Origin: an uncultured Flavobacteriaceae bacterium | GTDB lineage: Bacteria; Bacteroidota; Bacteroidia; Flavobacteriales; Flavobacteriaceae | Assembly: GCA_947500585.1 (NCBI GenBank) | Contig: CANMSN010000001.1 | Location: 124,001-188,000, forward strand | DNA: 64,000 nucleotides | Direction of reading: 5' to 3' | Part shown: piece by piece, positions 34,109 through 44,537 of the stretch | Layout: every line of letters starts with the position of its first letter | How positions within the stretch are numbered: the stretch's first letter is position 1 | Translations under genes and position numbers: made by a program | The notes under the pieces: generated by a model | Told to the model about the DNA's origin: nothing | Databases searched by the model: none | The model's input: the letters and a program-made list of their open reading frames with translations, nothing else

Positions 34109-34858
34109 ATGCAATACGGTATTTGTAATTTAAGCATTGTTCCGCTTCGAAATGAACCAACAGACACTAGTGAATTAGTTTCACAGGTTATTTATGGTGA
34201 TTTTTTTAAAGTTTTAGAGCAACGTAAACAATGGAGTAAAATTAGGTTAGCTTTTGACAAATACGAAGGTTGGATTGACAACAAACAATATATTGAAATA
34301 CTTGAAGACCAATATAAATCTTTAAATAAAGAGACACCAAAATTATCTACTGATTTGGTTGAATTTATTGAAGATGAAAACAAACAACTATTCCCCATTA
34401 CAATTGGTTCTTGCTTAAATGGATTATCGCTTTTAAATCATAAATATGAAGGCAACTCAATTAACAAACAAGTTGAAAAATCAAACATTATCCAAACCGC
34501 ATTTACATTTTTAAATACACCCTATTTATGGGGAGGAAAAACGCCTTTTGGGATTGATTGCTCGGGTTTTACCCAAATGGTTTACAAACTTAACGGTTAT
34601 AAATTATTACGAGACGCATCACAACAAGCAACTCAAGGTGAAGCGCTAAGTTTTATTGAAGAAAGCGAACCTGGTGATTTAGCTTTTTTTGATAATAATG
34701 AAGGAATAATAACTCATGTTGGAATAATAATGAAAGATAATTATATTATTCATGCACATGGAAAAGTAAGAATTGATAGATTAGATCATTCAGGTATTTA
34801 TAATGTTGATAAAAAACTACACACTCATAAATTACGTGTTATTAAGAAAGTGATATAA
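34109..34858 (+). CDS. NlpC/P60-family cell-wall peptidase with SH3-like domains
   Basis: A 249-aa hydrolase with N-terminal SH3-like region (residues about 5-120) and a C-terminal NlpC/P60 domain. The catalytic Cys is C151 in GIDCSGFTQM, and the second residue H203 is in ITHVGII, with H215 in HAHG. No signal peptide is visible, as in many YkfC-like dipeptidases that recycle murein peptides in the cytosol; export by another route is possible. It is in an operon with thiolase and followed by a terminator. Confidence 0.9.
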   Translation: MQYGICNLSIVPLRNEPTDTSELVSQVIYGDFFKVLEQRKQWSKIRLAFDKYEGWIDNKQYIEILEDQYKSLNKETPKLSTDLVEFIEDENKQLFPITIGSCLNGLSLLNHKYEGNSINKQVEKSNIIQTAFTFLNTPYLWGGKTPFGIDCSGFTQMVYKLNGYKLLRDASQQATQGEALSFIEESEPGDLAFFDNNEGIITHVGIIMKDNYIIHAHGKVRIDRLDHSGIYNVDKKLHTHKLRVIKKVI

Positions 34859-34884
34859 AAAAAGCCGCAAATTGCGGCTTTCTT
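34858..34884 (+). terminator. Terminator after the NlpC/P60 gene
   Basis: AAAGCCGCAA and TTGCGGCTTT with a T-rich tail form a short perfect hairpin; because it is symmetric it can also end the leftward TPR gene. Confidence 0.8.
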
Positions 34885-34906
34885 TATATTGATACTAAAT
34901 TAATTT

Positions 34907-36157
34907 TTAGTTTCCTCCTTCAAGAGTATCAACTTTTTCTTTTAGACTTTTATACTTATCTGTTTCACCTAGAATACTATAAATATTCATTAAAGTTTTT
35001 GCTGCACTTAAATTATTTGAATCAATCTCTATAGCTTTGGTTAAATAAGGAACAGCTTCTTTATACAAATCTTGACGTTTTTCTCTTAATTCATCATATT
35101 TTTTATTATCCGCCTTAGATGTACCTAAACTATTCATTTCTTTAATGATTGACTCTTCCTTACCTAGAACTAATGCCGACATGTTTATATATGCGTTAAT
35201 ATAATTAGGATCAATCTCTATAGCCTTTTCATAATATGCTCTAGCTTCTTCTGGATGGTCAGATTCAGAAGAAATTACACCCAAATTATATTGTAACTCA
35301 GCATTTTCTGGATCCATTTCTGTGGCTTTGGTTAAAAGCGTCTTAAACTCCTCAGTATTACCCATTTTATAATGCACATTAGCTTCTGATAGAACTAAAT
35401 TAACATCATCAGGACTCTCAGCTCTCGCATCTTTCATCGCTTTAATAGCCTTTTCATTATCTCCATTACTAACATAAATAAGAGCTACATTCTTAACAAT
35501 TTCTGGCTTTTTAGATTCCGTTTTACGTTTTCCCGGATTTATATGGCTTTTTGCCTTTACATAAAGATCACGTGTGTTTTTATCTAGAATTTCTTCTTCA
35601 CCTGTTTCTTTATTTGTAGCAAAGTATTCAGTTCCTATACCTGTATAACCTAGTTCTTTTAATTCTTCATATAAAGCTAAAGCTCTATCGTATTCTTTTA
35701 CATTAACAGAAGTAGCAGCAGCATAGTAAAGAAATAATGTATCAGATTTTTTTAGTCTATAAGATTTTTCAAAATATTTAGAAGCCGTGGAATAGTCTTG
35801 CTTACCATAGGCATCGTTTGCCTTTTTTAACAATCCATTTACCATTTTACTTTTTAAAGCAGCTATTTCAGGCTTATATGCCCCTTCAACTTTTTCTAAA
35901 CTACTTAAAGCAGCATCAGTATCTTCTAACGTGCCTGCTCCATTAGCATACAAAGCCTGTCCGTTTAAATAATAATATTTTGCCTTTGTTTTTTCATCCA
36001 TTGCAGACATTAATGCTTCTGCTTGACTTAAAGCAGTTTTGGCTTCTGCAAAATTGTTTGATTTAATAGCTTTCTCCGCAGATTTCAATTCTTTCTTTTG
36101 TGCAAATGAAAATGCACTAATTGAAAAAGCTAAAGCTATAATGATTTGTTTTTTCAT
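34907..36157 (-). CDS. Exported TPR-repeat protein
   Basis: A 416-aa protein with a signal peptide (MKKQIIIALAFSISAFSFAQ) and several TPR-like helix pairs: GDNEKAIKAMKDARAESPDD, NTEEFKTLLTKATEMDPENA and HPEEARAYYEKAIEIDPNYI. It likely acts as a periplasmic protein-protein scaffold; its partners are unknown. It begins 17 bases after gyrA on the same strand, so the two are probably co-transcribed. Confidence 0.85.
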   Translation of the reverse strand: MKKQIIIALAFSISAFSFAQKKELKSAEKAIKSNNFAEAKTALSQAEALMSAMDEKTKAKYYYLNGQALYANGAGTLEDTDAALSSLEKVEGAYKPEIAALKSKMVNGLLKKANDAYGKQDYSTASKYFEKSYRLKKSDTLFLYYAAATSVNVKEYDRALALYEELKELGYTGIGTEYFATNKETGEEEILDKNTRDLYVKAKSHINPGKRKTESKKPEIVKNVALIYVSNGDNEKAIKAMKDARAESPDDVNLVLSEANVHYKMGNTEEFKTLLTKATEMDPENAELQYNLGVISSESDHPEEARAYYEKAIEIDPNYINAYINMSALVLGKEESIIKEMNSLGTSKADNKKYDELREKRQDLYKEAVPYLTKAIEIDSNNLSAAKTLMNIYSILGETDKYKSLKEKVDTLEGGN

Positions 36158-36174
36158 TTCTAATAATATTAAGT

Positions 36175-38715
36175 TTAATTTTCAGTGTTATTATCGTCTA
36201 AATTATTATCAAGAGTTGTGCCACCTTCGGAAGCATCAGTGTTTTCAATACCTTCCACATCTTCTACTTCATCTTCATCGTGCATAACTTTCGCAACGGC
36301 TGCTATAGAATCATTTCCTTTTAGGTTTATTAATTTAACACCTTGGGTTGCTCTACCCATAACTCTTAAATCTGCAACTGCCATACGTATAGCGACACCT
36401 GATTTATTAATAATCATTAAATCATCGTCATCAGTAACGTTTTTAATAGACACTAAGTTACCTGTTTTTTTTGTAATAGAGATAGTTTTTACACCTTTTC
36501 CGCCTCTGTTGGTAATTCTGTAATCTTCTAAGCTTGAACGTTTACCATAGCCATTCTCTGATACTACGAGCACATTACTTTCCATATCATCTACAGCAAT
36601 CATACCAATAACTTCATCGGTTTTCTCATCTTGTAAACGAATGCCTCTCACACCAGAAGCACCACGCCCCATTGGTCGTGTTTTAGCCTCTTCAAAACGT
36701 ATAGCTTTACCAGATTTTAATGCCAACATCACTTGACTTTCACCAGTTGTTAATTTAGCTTCCAATAAAACATCATCGTCCTTAATTGTTATGGCATTAA
36801 TACCATTTGTTCTTGGACGCGAATATTGCTCTAAAGATGTTTTCTTAACCTGACCTTTTTTAGTCGCCATGATTACATAATGACTGTTTATGTATTCTTC
36901 ATCTTTTAAATCTTGAGTACAAATGAAGGCCATTACTTTATCATCTTGCTCAATATTAATAAGGTTTTGAATCGCTCTTCCTTTTGATGTTTTGCTACCT
37001 TCTGGTATTTCGTAAACACGCATCCAGAAACATTTTCCTTTTTGCGTGAAGAACAACATATACTGGTGGTTTGTACCAACAAATAAATGCTCTAGGAAAT
37101 CCTCATTACGAGTGGTTGATGCTTTTTGACCAACACCTCCTCTATTTTGAGTTTTGTATTCCGTTAAAGAAGTACGTTTAATATATCCTGCGTGCGAAAT
37201 GGTAATTACCACTTTTTCATTAGGAATCATATCTTCAATACTCAAATCACCTCCCGCATATTCAATAACAGAACGACGCTCATCACCATATTTATCTCTA
37301 ACGACTTCTAACTCGCCTTTGATGATATCCATTCGACGCTCTTTCTTATCTAAGATATCTTTAAGATCGATGATTGTTTTCATAAGATCTTCATACTCAG
37401 AACGTAATTTATCTTGCTCTAAACCAGTTAATTGACGCAAGCGCATCTCTACAATAGCTTTTGCCTGAATTTCAGAAAGTTTAAAACGTTCTATTAAACT
37501 ATTTCTGGCTTCATCTGCATTTGAAGATGCTCTGATGATTTTAATAACTTCATCAATATTATCAGAAGCTATAATTAACCCCTCTAAAATATGAGCGCGC
37601 TCTTCAGCTTTACGAAGTTCATAGGTCGTTCGTCGTACAACAACTTCATGCCTATGTTCAACAAAATAATGAATGAGTTCTTTTAAGTTTAATAATTGCG
37701 GACGCCCATTAACCAACGCTATGTTATTTACACTAAATGATGACTGTAACGCTGTATATTTATATAACTTGTTTAAAACTATATTTGGGATTGCGTCACG
37801 TTTTAGCACATATACGATGCGCATACCGTTTCTATCAGATTCATCACGTATTGTAGCAATACCATCCATTTTCTTTTCATTTACCAAATCAGCAGTTTTC
37901 TTAATCATGTCTGCTTTATTCACTTGGTATGGAATCTCGGTAACTATAATACACTCACGTCCAGCAACTTCTTCAATTATGGCTTTAGCTCGTATAACAA
38001 TACGACCACGACCAGTTTGAAATGCTTCCTTTACGCCATCGTAACCATAAATAGTTCCACCTGTTGGGAAATCTGGTGCTTTTACATGCTGAATAAGTTC
38101 ATCTATTTCAATATCATTATTCTCAATATAAGCAATAGTTCCGTTTACAACTTCGGTTAAATTGTGTGGTGGCATATTTGTGGCCATACCTACTGCAATA
38201 CCTGAAGCTCCATTTACTAAAAGCCCAGGAATACGTGTTGGCAAAACAGTTGGTTCATGAAGTGTATCATCAAAATTCAATTTATGGTCAACAGTTTCTT
38301 TTTCAATATCTGCCAACATGTCTTCAGCAATTTTTTGCATACGCGCTTCGGTATAACGCATTGCCGCTGGACTATCACCATCAACTGAACCAAAGTTTCC
38401 TTGACCATCAACTAACATGTAACGCAAACTCCATTCTTGAGCCATACGCACCATAGCATCATAAACTGATGTATCGCCATGTGGGTGGTACTTACCCAAA
38501 ACCTCCCCAACTATTCTTGCCGATTTTTTATGTGCCGAATTTGCTCTAATTCCAAGTTCATGCATACCATAAAGTACTCGTCTGTGAACTGGTTTTAAAC
38601 CATCTCTTACATCTGGTAAAGCACGTGACACAATGACTGACATTGAATAATCAATGTAAGCCGATTTCATCTCATCTTCAATATTAATAGGGATCAACTT
38701 TTCTCCTTCTGCCAT
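36175..38715 (-). CDS. gyrA: DNA gyrase subunit A
   Basis: GyrA, 846 aa. It opens [28 protein letters not shown]-like with the breakage-reunion tyrosine in AAMRYTEAR, and its C-terminal half holds the beta-pinwheel repeats with the GyrA-box segment QNRGGVGQK. The quinolone region reads [15 protein letters not shown], with Thr at the position of E. coli Ser83; a Thr is also wild-type in Flavobacterium psychrophilum, as I recall. The acidic tail is rich in Asp/Glu/Asn. It is followed closely by the TPR gene. Confidence 0.98.
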   Translation of the reverse strand: MAEGEKLIPINIEDEMKSAYIDYSMSVIVSRALPDVRDGLKPVHRRVLYGMHELGIRANSAHKKSARIVGEVLGKYHPHGDTSVYDAMVRMAQEWSLRYMLVDGQGNFGSVDGDSPAAMRYTEARMQKIAEDMLADIEKETVDHKLNFDDTLHEPTVLPTRIPGLLVNGASGIAVGMATNMPPHNLTEVVNGTIAYIENNDIEIDELIQHVKAPDFPTGGTIYGYDGVKEAFQTGRGRIVIRAKAIIEEVAGRECIIVTEIPYQVNKADMIKKTADLVNEKKMDGIATIRDESDRNGMRIVYVLKRDAIPNIVLNKLYKYTALQSSFSVNNIALVNGRPQLLNLKELIHYFVEHRHEVVVRRTTYELRKAEERAHILEGLIIASDNIDEVIKIIRASSNADEARNSLIERFKLSEIQAKAIVEMRLRQLTGLEQDKLRSEYEDLMKTIIDLKDILDKKERRMDIIKGELEVVRDKYGDERRSVIEYAGGDLSIEDMIPNEKVVITISHAGYIKRTSLTEYKTQNRGGVGQKASTTRNEDFLEHLFVGTNHQYMLFFTQKGKCFWMRVYEIPEGSKTSKGRAIQNLINIEQDDKVMAFICTQDLKDEEYINSHYVIMATKKGQVKKTSLEQYSRPRTNGINAITIKDDDVLLEAKLTTGESQVMLALKSGKAIRFEEAKTRPMGRGASGVRGIRLQDEKTDEVIGMIAVDDMESNVLVVSENGYGKRSSLEDYRITNRGGKGVKTISITKKTGNLVSIKNVTDDDDLMIINKSGVAIRMAVADLRVMGRATQGVKLINLKGNDSIAAVAKVMHDEDEVEDVEGIENTDASEGGTTLDNNLDDNNTEN

Positions 38716-38975
38716 ATAAAATTTAGTTTATTTTTATAAGTATTTCAAAACATGCTAATATATGAATTCCATGAGTCATAGTAAGACTATTAAGCGGGTT
38801 TTTTCATGTTTTTTATTAACAATTTAGAGGTGTTTTTTAGTTAATAAGTATGCTCTTAAAAGTTTTGATTTTATAAAGATTTTTTCGTCTATTAGCACCA
38901 TACAGACATTTTTAGGTATAGTTTTTGCCTTTAGCAAAATGTTTTACTATTTTTAATGCAGAAAGGACACGATTT

Positions 38976-41522
38976 ATGGACGATAATTTTTCCCCAAGAG
39001 TAAAAGATGTTATTGCTTACAGCAAAGAAGAAGCATTGCGTTTGGGCCATGATTTTATAGGCACCGAACACTTAATGCTTGGGCTTTTGCGTGATGGTGA
39101 TGGGAAAGCAATAAACATATTAAATGCTTTAGATATTGATTTAAACCATTTAAGACGAAAAGTTGAAATTTTAAGTCCTGCAAACCCAAATATTACGGTA
39201 TCTTCTAATCAAAAAAAGAACTTACACCTTACTAGGCAAGCAGAACGCGCTTTAAAAACAACATTTCTAGAAGCAAAACTATTTCAAAGTACATCAATAA
39301 ATACAGCACACTTATTATTATGTATTTTAAGAAACGAAAACGACCCCACTACCAAGCTTTTAAACAAGCTTAAAGTTGACTATGATAATGTTAAAGAACA
39401 ATTTAAACTCATGATTACAAACGACAATAATTATATAGAACCTAAAGCTGAATTTCAAGATGATGATGCAAATCCTGAAGATGATGCAGCAAAAGACAAT
39501 ATATTTAACGCACCAGCAGGAAAAACCAATAAGAAGTCTAAAACACCTGTTTTAGATAATTTTGGTCGCGATTTAACCGCTATGGCTGAAGAAGGTAAGT
39601 TAGACCCAGTTGTTGGTAGAGAAAAAGAAATACAACGTGTTTCACAAGTTTTAAGTAGACGAAAGAAAAACAATCCGCTTTTAATCGGTGAGCCTGGTGT
39701 TGGTAAATCTGCTATCGCTGAAGGCTTAGCACTTAGAATTGTTAAAAGAAAAGTATCTAGAATTCTTTTTAATAAGCGTGTTGTTACCTTAGATTTAGCA
39801 AGTTTAGTTGCTGGAACAAAATATAGAGGTCAGTTTGAAGAACGTATGAAAGCCGTAATGAACGAGCTTGAAAAAAATGATGATGTCATTCTTTTTATTG
39901 ACGAAATTCATACCATAGTTGGAGCAGGTGGAGCTACTGGAAGTTTAGATGCTTCAAACATGTTTAAACCAGCTTTAGCACGTGGCGAAATTCAATGTAT
40001 TGGTGCAACTACTTTGGATGAATACAGACAATACATTGAGAAAGATGGTGCGCTAGAGCGTCGTTTTCAAAAGGTAATTGTTGAGCCTACTACAGTTGAA
40101 GAAACTATAGAAATCCTCAACAATATAAAAGGAAAATACGAAGAGCATCATAATGTAGATTATACTCCCGAAGCGATTGAAGCTTGTGTGAAATTAACAA
40201 ATAGGTATATGACCGAACGCTTCTTACCAGACAAAGCTATTGATGCTTTGGATGAAGCTGGTTCTAGAGTACACATTACTAACATAGAAGTTCCAAAGCA
40301 AATTATAGAGCTTGAAAAACAACTTGAAGATATTAAAGAAACTAAAAATGCCGTTGTTAGAAAGCAAAAATATGAAGAGGCTGCAAAACTTAGAGATGAT
40401 GAAAAGCGCATTGAAAAAGAACTCACCATCGCACAAGAAAAATGGGAAGAAGACACCAAACAACACCGTGAAATTGTAACAGAAGACAATGTAGCTGATG
40501 TGGTTTCAATGATGACAGGTGTACCTGTAAACAGAATTGCACAAACCGAAATAAATAAACTAGCAGAATTACCAAACCTTATAAAAGGTAAAGTTATTGG
40601 TCAAGATGATGCCGTAGCTAAAGTTGTAAAAGCCATACAACGTAATCGTGCAGGACTTAAAGACCCTAACAAACCAATTGGCTCGTTTATCTTTTTAGGT
40701 CAAACTGGTGTTGGAAAAACGCAGTTAGCTAAAGTACTATCTAGAGAATTATTTGACAGTGAAGATTCACTTGTTCGTATAGATATGAGTGAATACATGG
40801 AAAAATTCGCAATTTCAAGATTAATTGGTGCACCTCCAGGGTATGTTGGTTATGAAGAAGGCGGACAGTTAACCGAAAAAGTAAGACGTAAGCCTTATGC
40901 AGTTATTCTGTTAGACGAAATTGAAAAAGCACATCCAGATGTGTTCAATATGCTGCTTCAAGTTTTAGATGATGGTTACTTAACAGATAGTTTAGGCAGA
41001 AAAATTGATTTCAGAAATACCATCATTATAATGACTTCCAATATTGGTGCTCGTAAACTTAAAGATTTTGGAACAGGTATTGGTTTTGGAACCGCTTCTC
41101 AAAAAGCCCAAGAAGATGCAAATGCGAGAGGTGTTATTGAAAACGCACTTAAAAAATCATTTGCTCCAGAGTTTTTAAATAGAATTGACGATGTAGTTGT
41201 GTTTAATGCTTTAGAAAAAGAAGATATTAATAAAATTATTGATATTGAGCTTGAAAAACTATTAGTACGAATAAAAGGCTTAGGCTACATTTTAACATTA
41301 ACCGATAGTGCCAAAGACTATATAGCTGAAAAAGGTTTTGATAAACAATATGGAGCTAGACCACTAAAAAGAGCCATTCAAAAATATGTTGAAGATGCTT
41401 TAGCTGAAGAAATTGTAGCATCAAACCTTCAAGATGGTGATAAGATAAAAATTGATTTAGATACCAAAACTGAGGAATTAAACATCAGTATAGAGAAAGC
41501 TGAAAAGCCTACAGAATCTTAA
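38976..41522 (+). CDS. clpC: ATP-dependent Clp protease ATP-binding subunit ClpC
   Basis: ClpC/ClpA-type AAA+ unfoldase, 848 aa from the ATG at 38976. The N-domain repeats (SPRVKDVIAYSKEEALRLGH) mark this start, and the upstream in-frame residues do not. Two ATPase domains follow: GEPGVGKSAIAEG with LFIDEIHTIVGAG, and GQTGVGKTQLAK with LDEIEKAHPDVF, separated by a UVR-containing middle coil (KQKYEEAAKLRDDEKRIE). It delivers substrates to ClpP. The gene has a strong terminator. Confidence 0.95.
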   Translation: MDDNFSPRVKDVIAYSKEEALRLGHDFIGTEHLMLGLLRDGDGKAINILNALDIDLNHLRRKVEILSPANPNITVSSNQKKNLHLTRQAERALKTTFLEAKLFQSTSINTAHLLLCILRNENDPTTKLLNKLKVDYDNVKEQFKLMITNDNNYIEPKAEFQDDDANPEDDAAKDNIFNAPAGKTNKKSKTPVLDNFGRDLTAMAEEGKLDPVVGREKEIQRVSQVLSRRKKNNPLLIGEPGVGKSAIAEGLALRIVKRKVSRILFNKRVVTLDLASLVAGTKYRGQFEERMKAVMNELEKNDDVILFIDEIHTIVGAGGATGSLDASNMFKPALARGEIQCIGATTLDEYRQYIEKDGALERRFQKVIVEPTTVEETIEILNNIKGKYEEHHNVDYTPEAIEACVKLTNRYMTERFLPDKAIDALDEAGSRVHITNIEVPKQIIELEKQLEDIKETKNAVVRKQKYEEAAKLRDDEKRIEKELTIAQEKWEEDTKQHREIVTEDNVADVVSMMTGVPVNRIAQTEINKLAELPNLIKGKVIGQDDAVAKVVKAIQRNRAGLKDPNKPIGSFIFLGQTGVGKTQLAKVLSRELFDSEDSLVRIDMSEYMEKFAISRLIGAPPGYVGYEEGGQLTEKVRRKPYAVILLDEIEKAHPDVFNMLLQVLDDGYLTDSLGRKIDFRNTIIIMTSNIGARKLKDFGTGIGFGTASQKAQEDANARGVIENALKKSFAPEFLNRIDDVVVFNALEKEDINKIIDIELEKLLVRIKGLGYILTLTDSAKDYIAEKGFDKQYGARPLKRAIQKYVEDALAEEIVASNLQDGDKIKIDLDTKTEELNISIEKAEKPTES

Positions 41523-41544
41523 AAAACAGATTCGAAGAACATTA

Positions 41545-41583
41545 AAATCCTACATTCATATTGAACGTAGGATTTTTTTTTTT
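41545..41583 (+). terminator. Terminator after clpC
   Basis: AATCCTACATTCA, loop TAT, TGAACGTAGGATT, with a run of 11 T. Nearly perfect stem with one mismatch. Confidence 0.88.
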
Positions 41584-41631
41584 GCAAAAACTGTAACAAA
41601 TAAAAAATACGAAACTCTTTACTATAACAAT

Positions 41632-42204
41632 ATGTTTTTTTTGAAACCAACCAACCAAAATACCGAGCAACTCATACAGCTTTGCAAATCTGGAAACCAA
41701 TCTGCGCAATTGGAAATTTATAACAGATATTATAAAGCCATGTACAATACGTCGTTTAGGATTGTGAAAAATAGTTTTGAAGCAGAAGATATTATGCAAG
41801 ACTCTTTTTTAATGGCCTTTACTAAATTGGAAAGTTTGAAGGATGTGAAAATTTTTGGAGCTTGGTTAAAACGAATTGTTATTAATAATAGCATTTATCA
41901 TTATAAAAAATACATAAAGAATAATGAAGTGTCCTTAGATGACATACTATATAAAGTAGAAGATAATAGTAATGGCATTGAAAGCGATTATGAATTTACA
42001 AATATAAAAGCACAACAGGTTTTAAATACCATGAAATTATTAAAAGACAACTACAGAATTGCTTTAACATTAAACCTCATTGAAGGTTATGATTACGAAG
42101 AAATTAGTGACATTATGAAAATAAGCAATGCTAATTGCAGAACAACAATCTCTAGGGCTAAAGAGAGTTTAAGGCAAAAGCTACAAACTGTTTTAGAATA
42201 TTAA
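41632..42204 (+). CDS. ECF-type RNA polymerase sigma factor
   Basis: A 190-aa sigma-70 family factor. Region 2 holds NRYYKAMYNTSFRIVKNSFEAEDIMQDSFLMAF and region 4 the helix-turn-helix ISDIMKISNANCRTTISRAKES. It would direct RNA polymerase to an unknown regulon. Two small genes follow with 12- and 10-base gaps: a single-pass membrane protein and an exported DUF2807 protein. This is the arrangement of an ECF sigma with a candidate anti-sigma and effector. Confidence 0.93.
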   Translation: MFFLKPTNQNTEQLIQLCKSGNQSAQLEIYNRYYKAMYNTSFRIVKNSFEAEDIMQDSFLMAFTKLESLKDVKIFGAWLKRIVINNSIYHYKKYIKNNEVSLDDILYKVEDNSNGIESDYEFTNIKAQQVLNTMKLLKDNYRIALTLNLIEGYDYEEISDIMKISNANCRTTISRAKESLRQKLQTVLEY

Positions 42205-42216
42205 ATAATAAAGATT

Positions 42217-42768
42217 ATGAGTAAAAATACTTTGGAAGATTTATTTAAAAACTTCGAAAACGACTTTGATGTTGAAGTTCCTGAAACAGGGCACGAAACA
42301 CGTTTTCTAAACAAAATAGAAAAACAAGAAAAAAAGGTAATTAAAATAACACATTCTGAAAATAGCTTTTGGAAACCCTTTATTGGAGTTGCAGCTTCAA
42401 TTGTGTTATTAATATCATTATTCATTTTTAATTCAAAAAAAGAAAACACTATAGAATTAGCTAGTATTTCTCCAGAAATGGCAAAAACTGAAACTATATT
42501 CATGACTGTTTTATCTAAAGAATTAGAAAACCTTAATAGTGAAAACATGCCTGAGTATCAAGAATTAATCGTAGATGCCTTATTTGAAATTAAAGTTTTA
42601 GAAGAAGACTATAATCAGTTAATCTTTGGCTTAAAAGAACAACCTGATGACGAACTTATTCTTTCTGCAATGATTCTAAATTTTCAAAGTAGAATTGATG
42701 TATTGCAAGACATAAAAAGCAAAATTGAAGATTTAAAAAAGGCAAATAAACAAGTATCAATCATATAA
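42217..42768 (+). CDS. Single-pass membrane protein, candidate anti-sigma factor
   Basis: A 183-aa protein with a cytosolic N-terminus of about 45 residues (LEDLFKNFENDFDVEVPETG), one membrane helix (about 50-68, FIGVAASIVLLISLFIF), and a 110-residue outside domain predicted helical. There is no zinc-type HxxxCxxC motif. Its position directly after the sigma gene suggests it binds the sigma factor and senses an envelope signal, but this is inferred from context alone. Confidence 0.6.
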   Translation: MSKNTLEDLFKNFENDFDVEVPETGHETRFLNKIEKQEKKVIKITHSENSFWKPFIGVAASIVLLISLFIFNSKKENTIELASISPEMAKTETIFMTVLSKELENLNSENMPEYQELIVDALFEIKVLEEDYNQLIFGLKEQPDDELILSAMILNFQSRIDVLQDIKSKIEDLKKANKQVSII

Positions 42769-42778
42769 ATATAAAATC

Positions 42779-43504
42779 ATGAAGAAAACAATTACACTAC
42801 TAGCAATCAGCTTAATGTTTACAAACATTATTAACGCCCAATTATGGGGAAACGAAAAAGTAAAAGGCAACGGAAACGTTGTTACAGAAACCAGAACAAC
42901 TGATGAGTATGATGGTATTAAATGCGCAGGATCTATGGATTTTGTTTTATTATCTGGAGATGAAGGAAAAATAATTTTAGAAGGGGATTCTAATTTACTA
43001 CAATATATTACTACTGAAGTAAAAGATGATAATCTAATTATTAAAGTAAAAAAAGGAATAAATATGAGTTATAAAAATAATGCCATAAAAATCACTATCC
43101 CTTTTGAAGATATAGATGTTGTTTCACTTGCTGGATCTGGAGATTTATTTAGCAATGATACTATAATAACTGATAAATTAAGTGTTTCGTTAGCAGGATC
43201 TGGAGATGTAAAACTTGATATTAAGACCGATTTTGTTAAAGGAGCCATTGCTGGCTCAGGAGATTTAACACTAGAAGGAAATACCAATAAATTAGAAGCC
43301 AAAGTGGCGGGTTCTGGAGATTTTCATGGCTTTGGCTTAGAAGCCAATGAGACTGACGTTTCAGTTGCTGGATCTGGAGATGCCGAAGTGGTATGTAATA
43401 AAGTTTTAAAAGCAAGAGTGGCGGGATCTGGTGATATTGTTTACAAAGGAAATCCTGAAAAAGACACCAAAGTTGCTGGCTCTGGAAGCATTACTAAAGA
43501 TTAA
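42779..43504 (+). CDS. DUF2807 exported adhesin-like protein
   Basis: A 241-aa protein with a signal peptide (MKKTITLLAISLMFTNIINA) and a DUF2807 domain, a putative auto-transporter/adhesin head of right-handed beta-helix form. A motif VAGSGD or close variant recurs about every 15-20 residues, six exact AGSGD plus one AGSGS. The last gene of the ECF operon, so its level is probably tied to the sigma factor. The function is not known. Confidence 0.85.
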   Translation: MKKTITLLAISLMFTNIINAQLWGNEKVKGNGNVVTETRTTDEYDGIKCAGSMDFVLLSGDEGKIILEGDSNLLQYITTEVKDDNLIIKVKKGINMSYKNNAIKITIPFEDIDVVSLAGSGDLFSNDTIITDKLSVSLAGSGDVKLDIKTDFVKGAIAGSGDLTLEGNTNKLEAKVAGSGDFHGFGLEANETDVSVAGSGDAEVVCNKVLKARVAGSGDIVYKGNPEKDTKVAGSGSITKD

Positions 43505-43529
43505 ACTATTTCATTCATCAATCAATAAA

Positions 43530-43560
43530 CGAAAAAACCACTCATCGAGTGGTTTTTTTA
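43530..43560. terminator. Bidirectional terminator between convergent genes
   Basis: AAAAAACCACTC and GAGTGGTTTTTT around ATC. It serves the DUF2807 gene on + and the lipoprotein gene on -. Confidence 0.82.
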
Positions 43561-43577
43561 ATTATTATTTATAAACC

Positions 43578-44498
43578 CTATAAATAAGTAATATCAAAAC
43601 TACCTTCAGTAATCTCGTAGCTCGCCCCTCCTCCGAGCAAAGGACTTGCAGTAAACTGAAATGTACCAACGATACGCTTATTTACTTTATCGTGAGAAAT
43701 TATTTTGAAAGTTCCTTCTCCTAAATTTGAATCTGTTAATGATAAGTTATATTGGGCTATGGGTATAGATAAACCCGAAAAAGAATAATCTCCTGGATCA
43801 ATATCAGAATCAAAACTTAAACCAATAGTTTCCATACTATTTTTAGTGGCACTAATACCTATTGTAGACAAGCCTGGTAACGAGGTTGCAACTCCATTAA
43901 CGGAATCTTCAACAAACTCTACACCATCAACTTTGGCAAAAAATGTATTTCCTGTACCAGTTACTAAACCTGCTGCAAAGGATACATCGGTAAAAACACC
44001 ATTGGTAAACTCTTTGGAAGGTAAAGAAACATGATAGCCTGTAAAGAAAAAAGTTCCAGATATTGTTTTATTAACTTGATCAATTTTAGTTATGGTAACT
44101 TCGCCTTGAGAAGTTGAAAAATCATTTACTGAGCTCCAAGTTTCACCAGTACCTTTTAAATTAGTATTGTAGGCTCCTGCATTAACTTCTACTTGGTTTT
44201 GGGTGACTCCAAATTGATACGTTCCTTCAGCATTACTAATAACGGTTAAAATAACACCCTCATTGGTACTCGTTTTAATCCCAGTAATATTAATAACATT
44301 ATCTATTACTGTAGCTACTGGCGAGTCAGCTACAAAAGTTTGTCCATCAAAATCAACTTTAAAAGTTCCTGCTTGTATAACATCTGGTAAATTTTCGTCT
44401 TCATTAATAAAATCTTCATAAGGCTCAATATTACAAGAGGCAATTATTAATAATATAAAACAAGTGGCAAAAGAAAAACAATTTTTAATAAACTTCAT
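43578..44498 (-). CDS. Lipoprotein with two related beta-rich repeats
   Basis: A 306-aa lipoprotein, signal peptide with cysteine near residue 22 (ILLIIASCNIEP). The mature part has two copies of a segment of about 120 residues: FKVDFDGQTFVADS paired with FFAKVDGVEFVEDS, and DQVNKTISGTFFFTG paired with DKVNKRIVGTFQFTA. It resembles the DUF6252 type of Bacteroidota exported lipoproteins, from memory. Its function is unknown, and there is no partner gene nearby. Confidence 0.7.
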   Translation of the reverse strand: MKFIKNCFSFATCFILLIIASCNIEPYEDFINEDENLPDVIQAGTFKVDFDGQTFVADSPVATVIDNVINITGIKTSTNEGVILTVISNAEGTYQFGVTQNQVEVNAGAYNTNLKGTGETWSSVNDFSTSQGEVTITKIDQVNKTISGTFFFTGYHVSLPSKEFTNGVFTDVSFAAGLVTGTGNTFFAKVDGVEFVEDSVNGVATSLPGLSTIGISATKNSMETIGLSFDSDIDPGDYSFSGLSIPIAQYNLSLTDSNLGEGTFKIISHDKVNKRIVGTFQFTASPLLGGGASYEITEGSFDITYL

Positions 44499-44537
44499 AT
44501 GATAAAATTAGTAGAAACAAACATAATAATTAATTAG

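Noticed and set aside
37924-38456. Open frames antisense to gyrA
   Set aside because: Shadows of gyrA; no motif, and codon pattern follows gyrA on the other strand.
41542-41799. Minus-strand frame over the clpC terminator and sigma factor start
   Set aside because: It runs through a terminator hairpin and the conserved sigma region 2 coding sequence.
43120-43500. Repeated GGATCTGGAGAT-like units as a possible CRISPR or DNA repeat
   Set aside because: They encode the AGSGD protein motif of the DUF2807 gene in frame; spacing is uneven and there is no cas gene.
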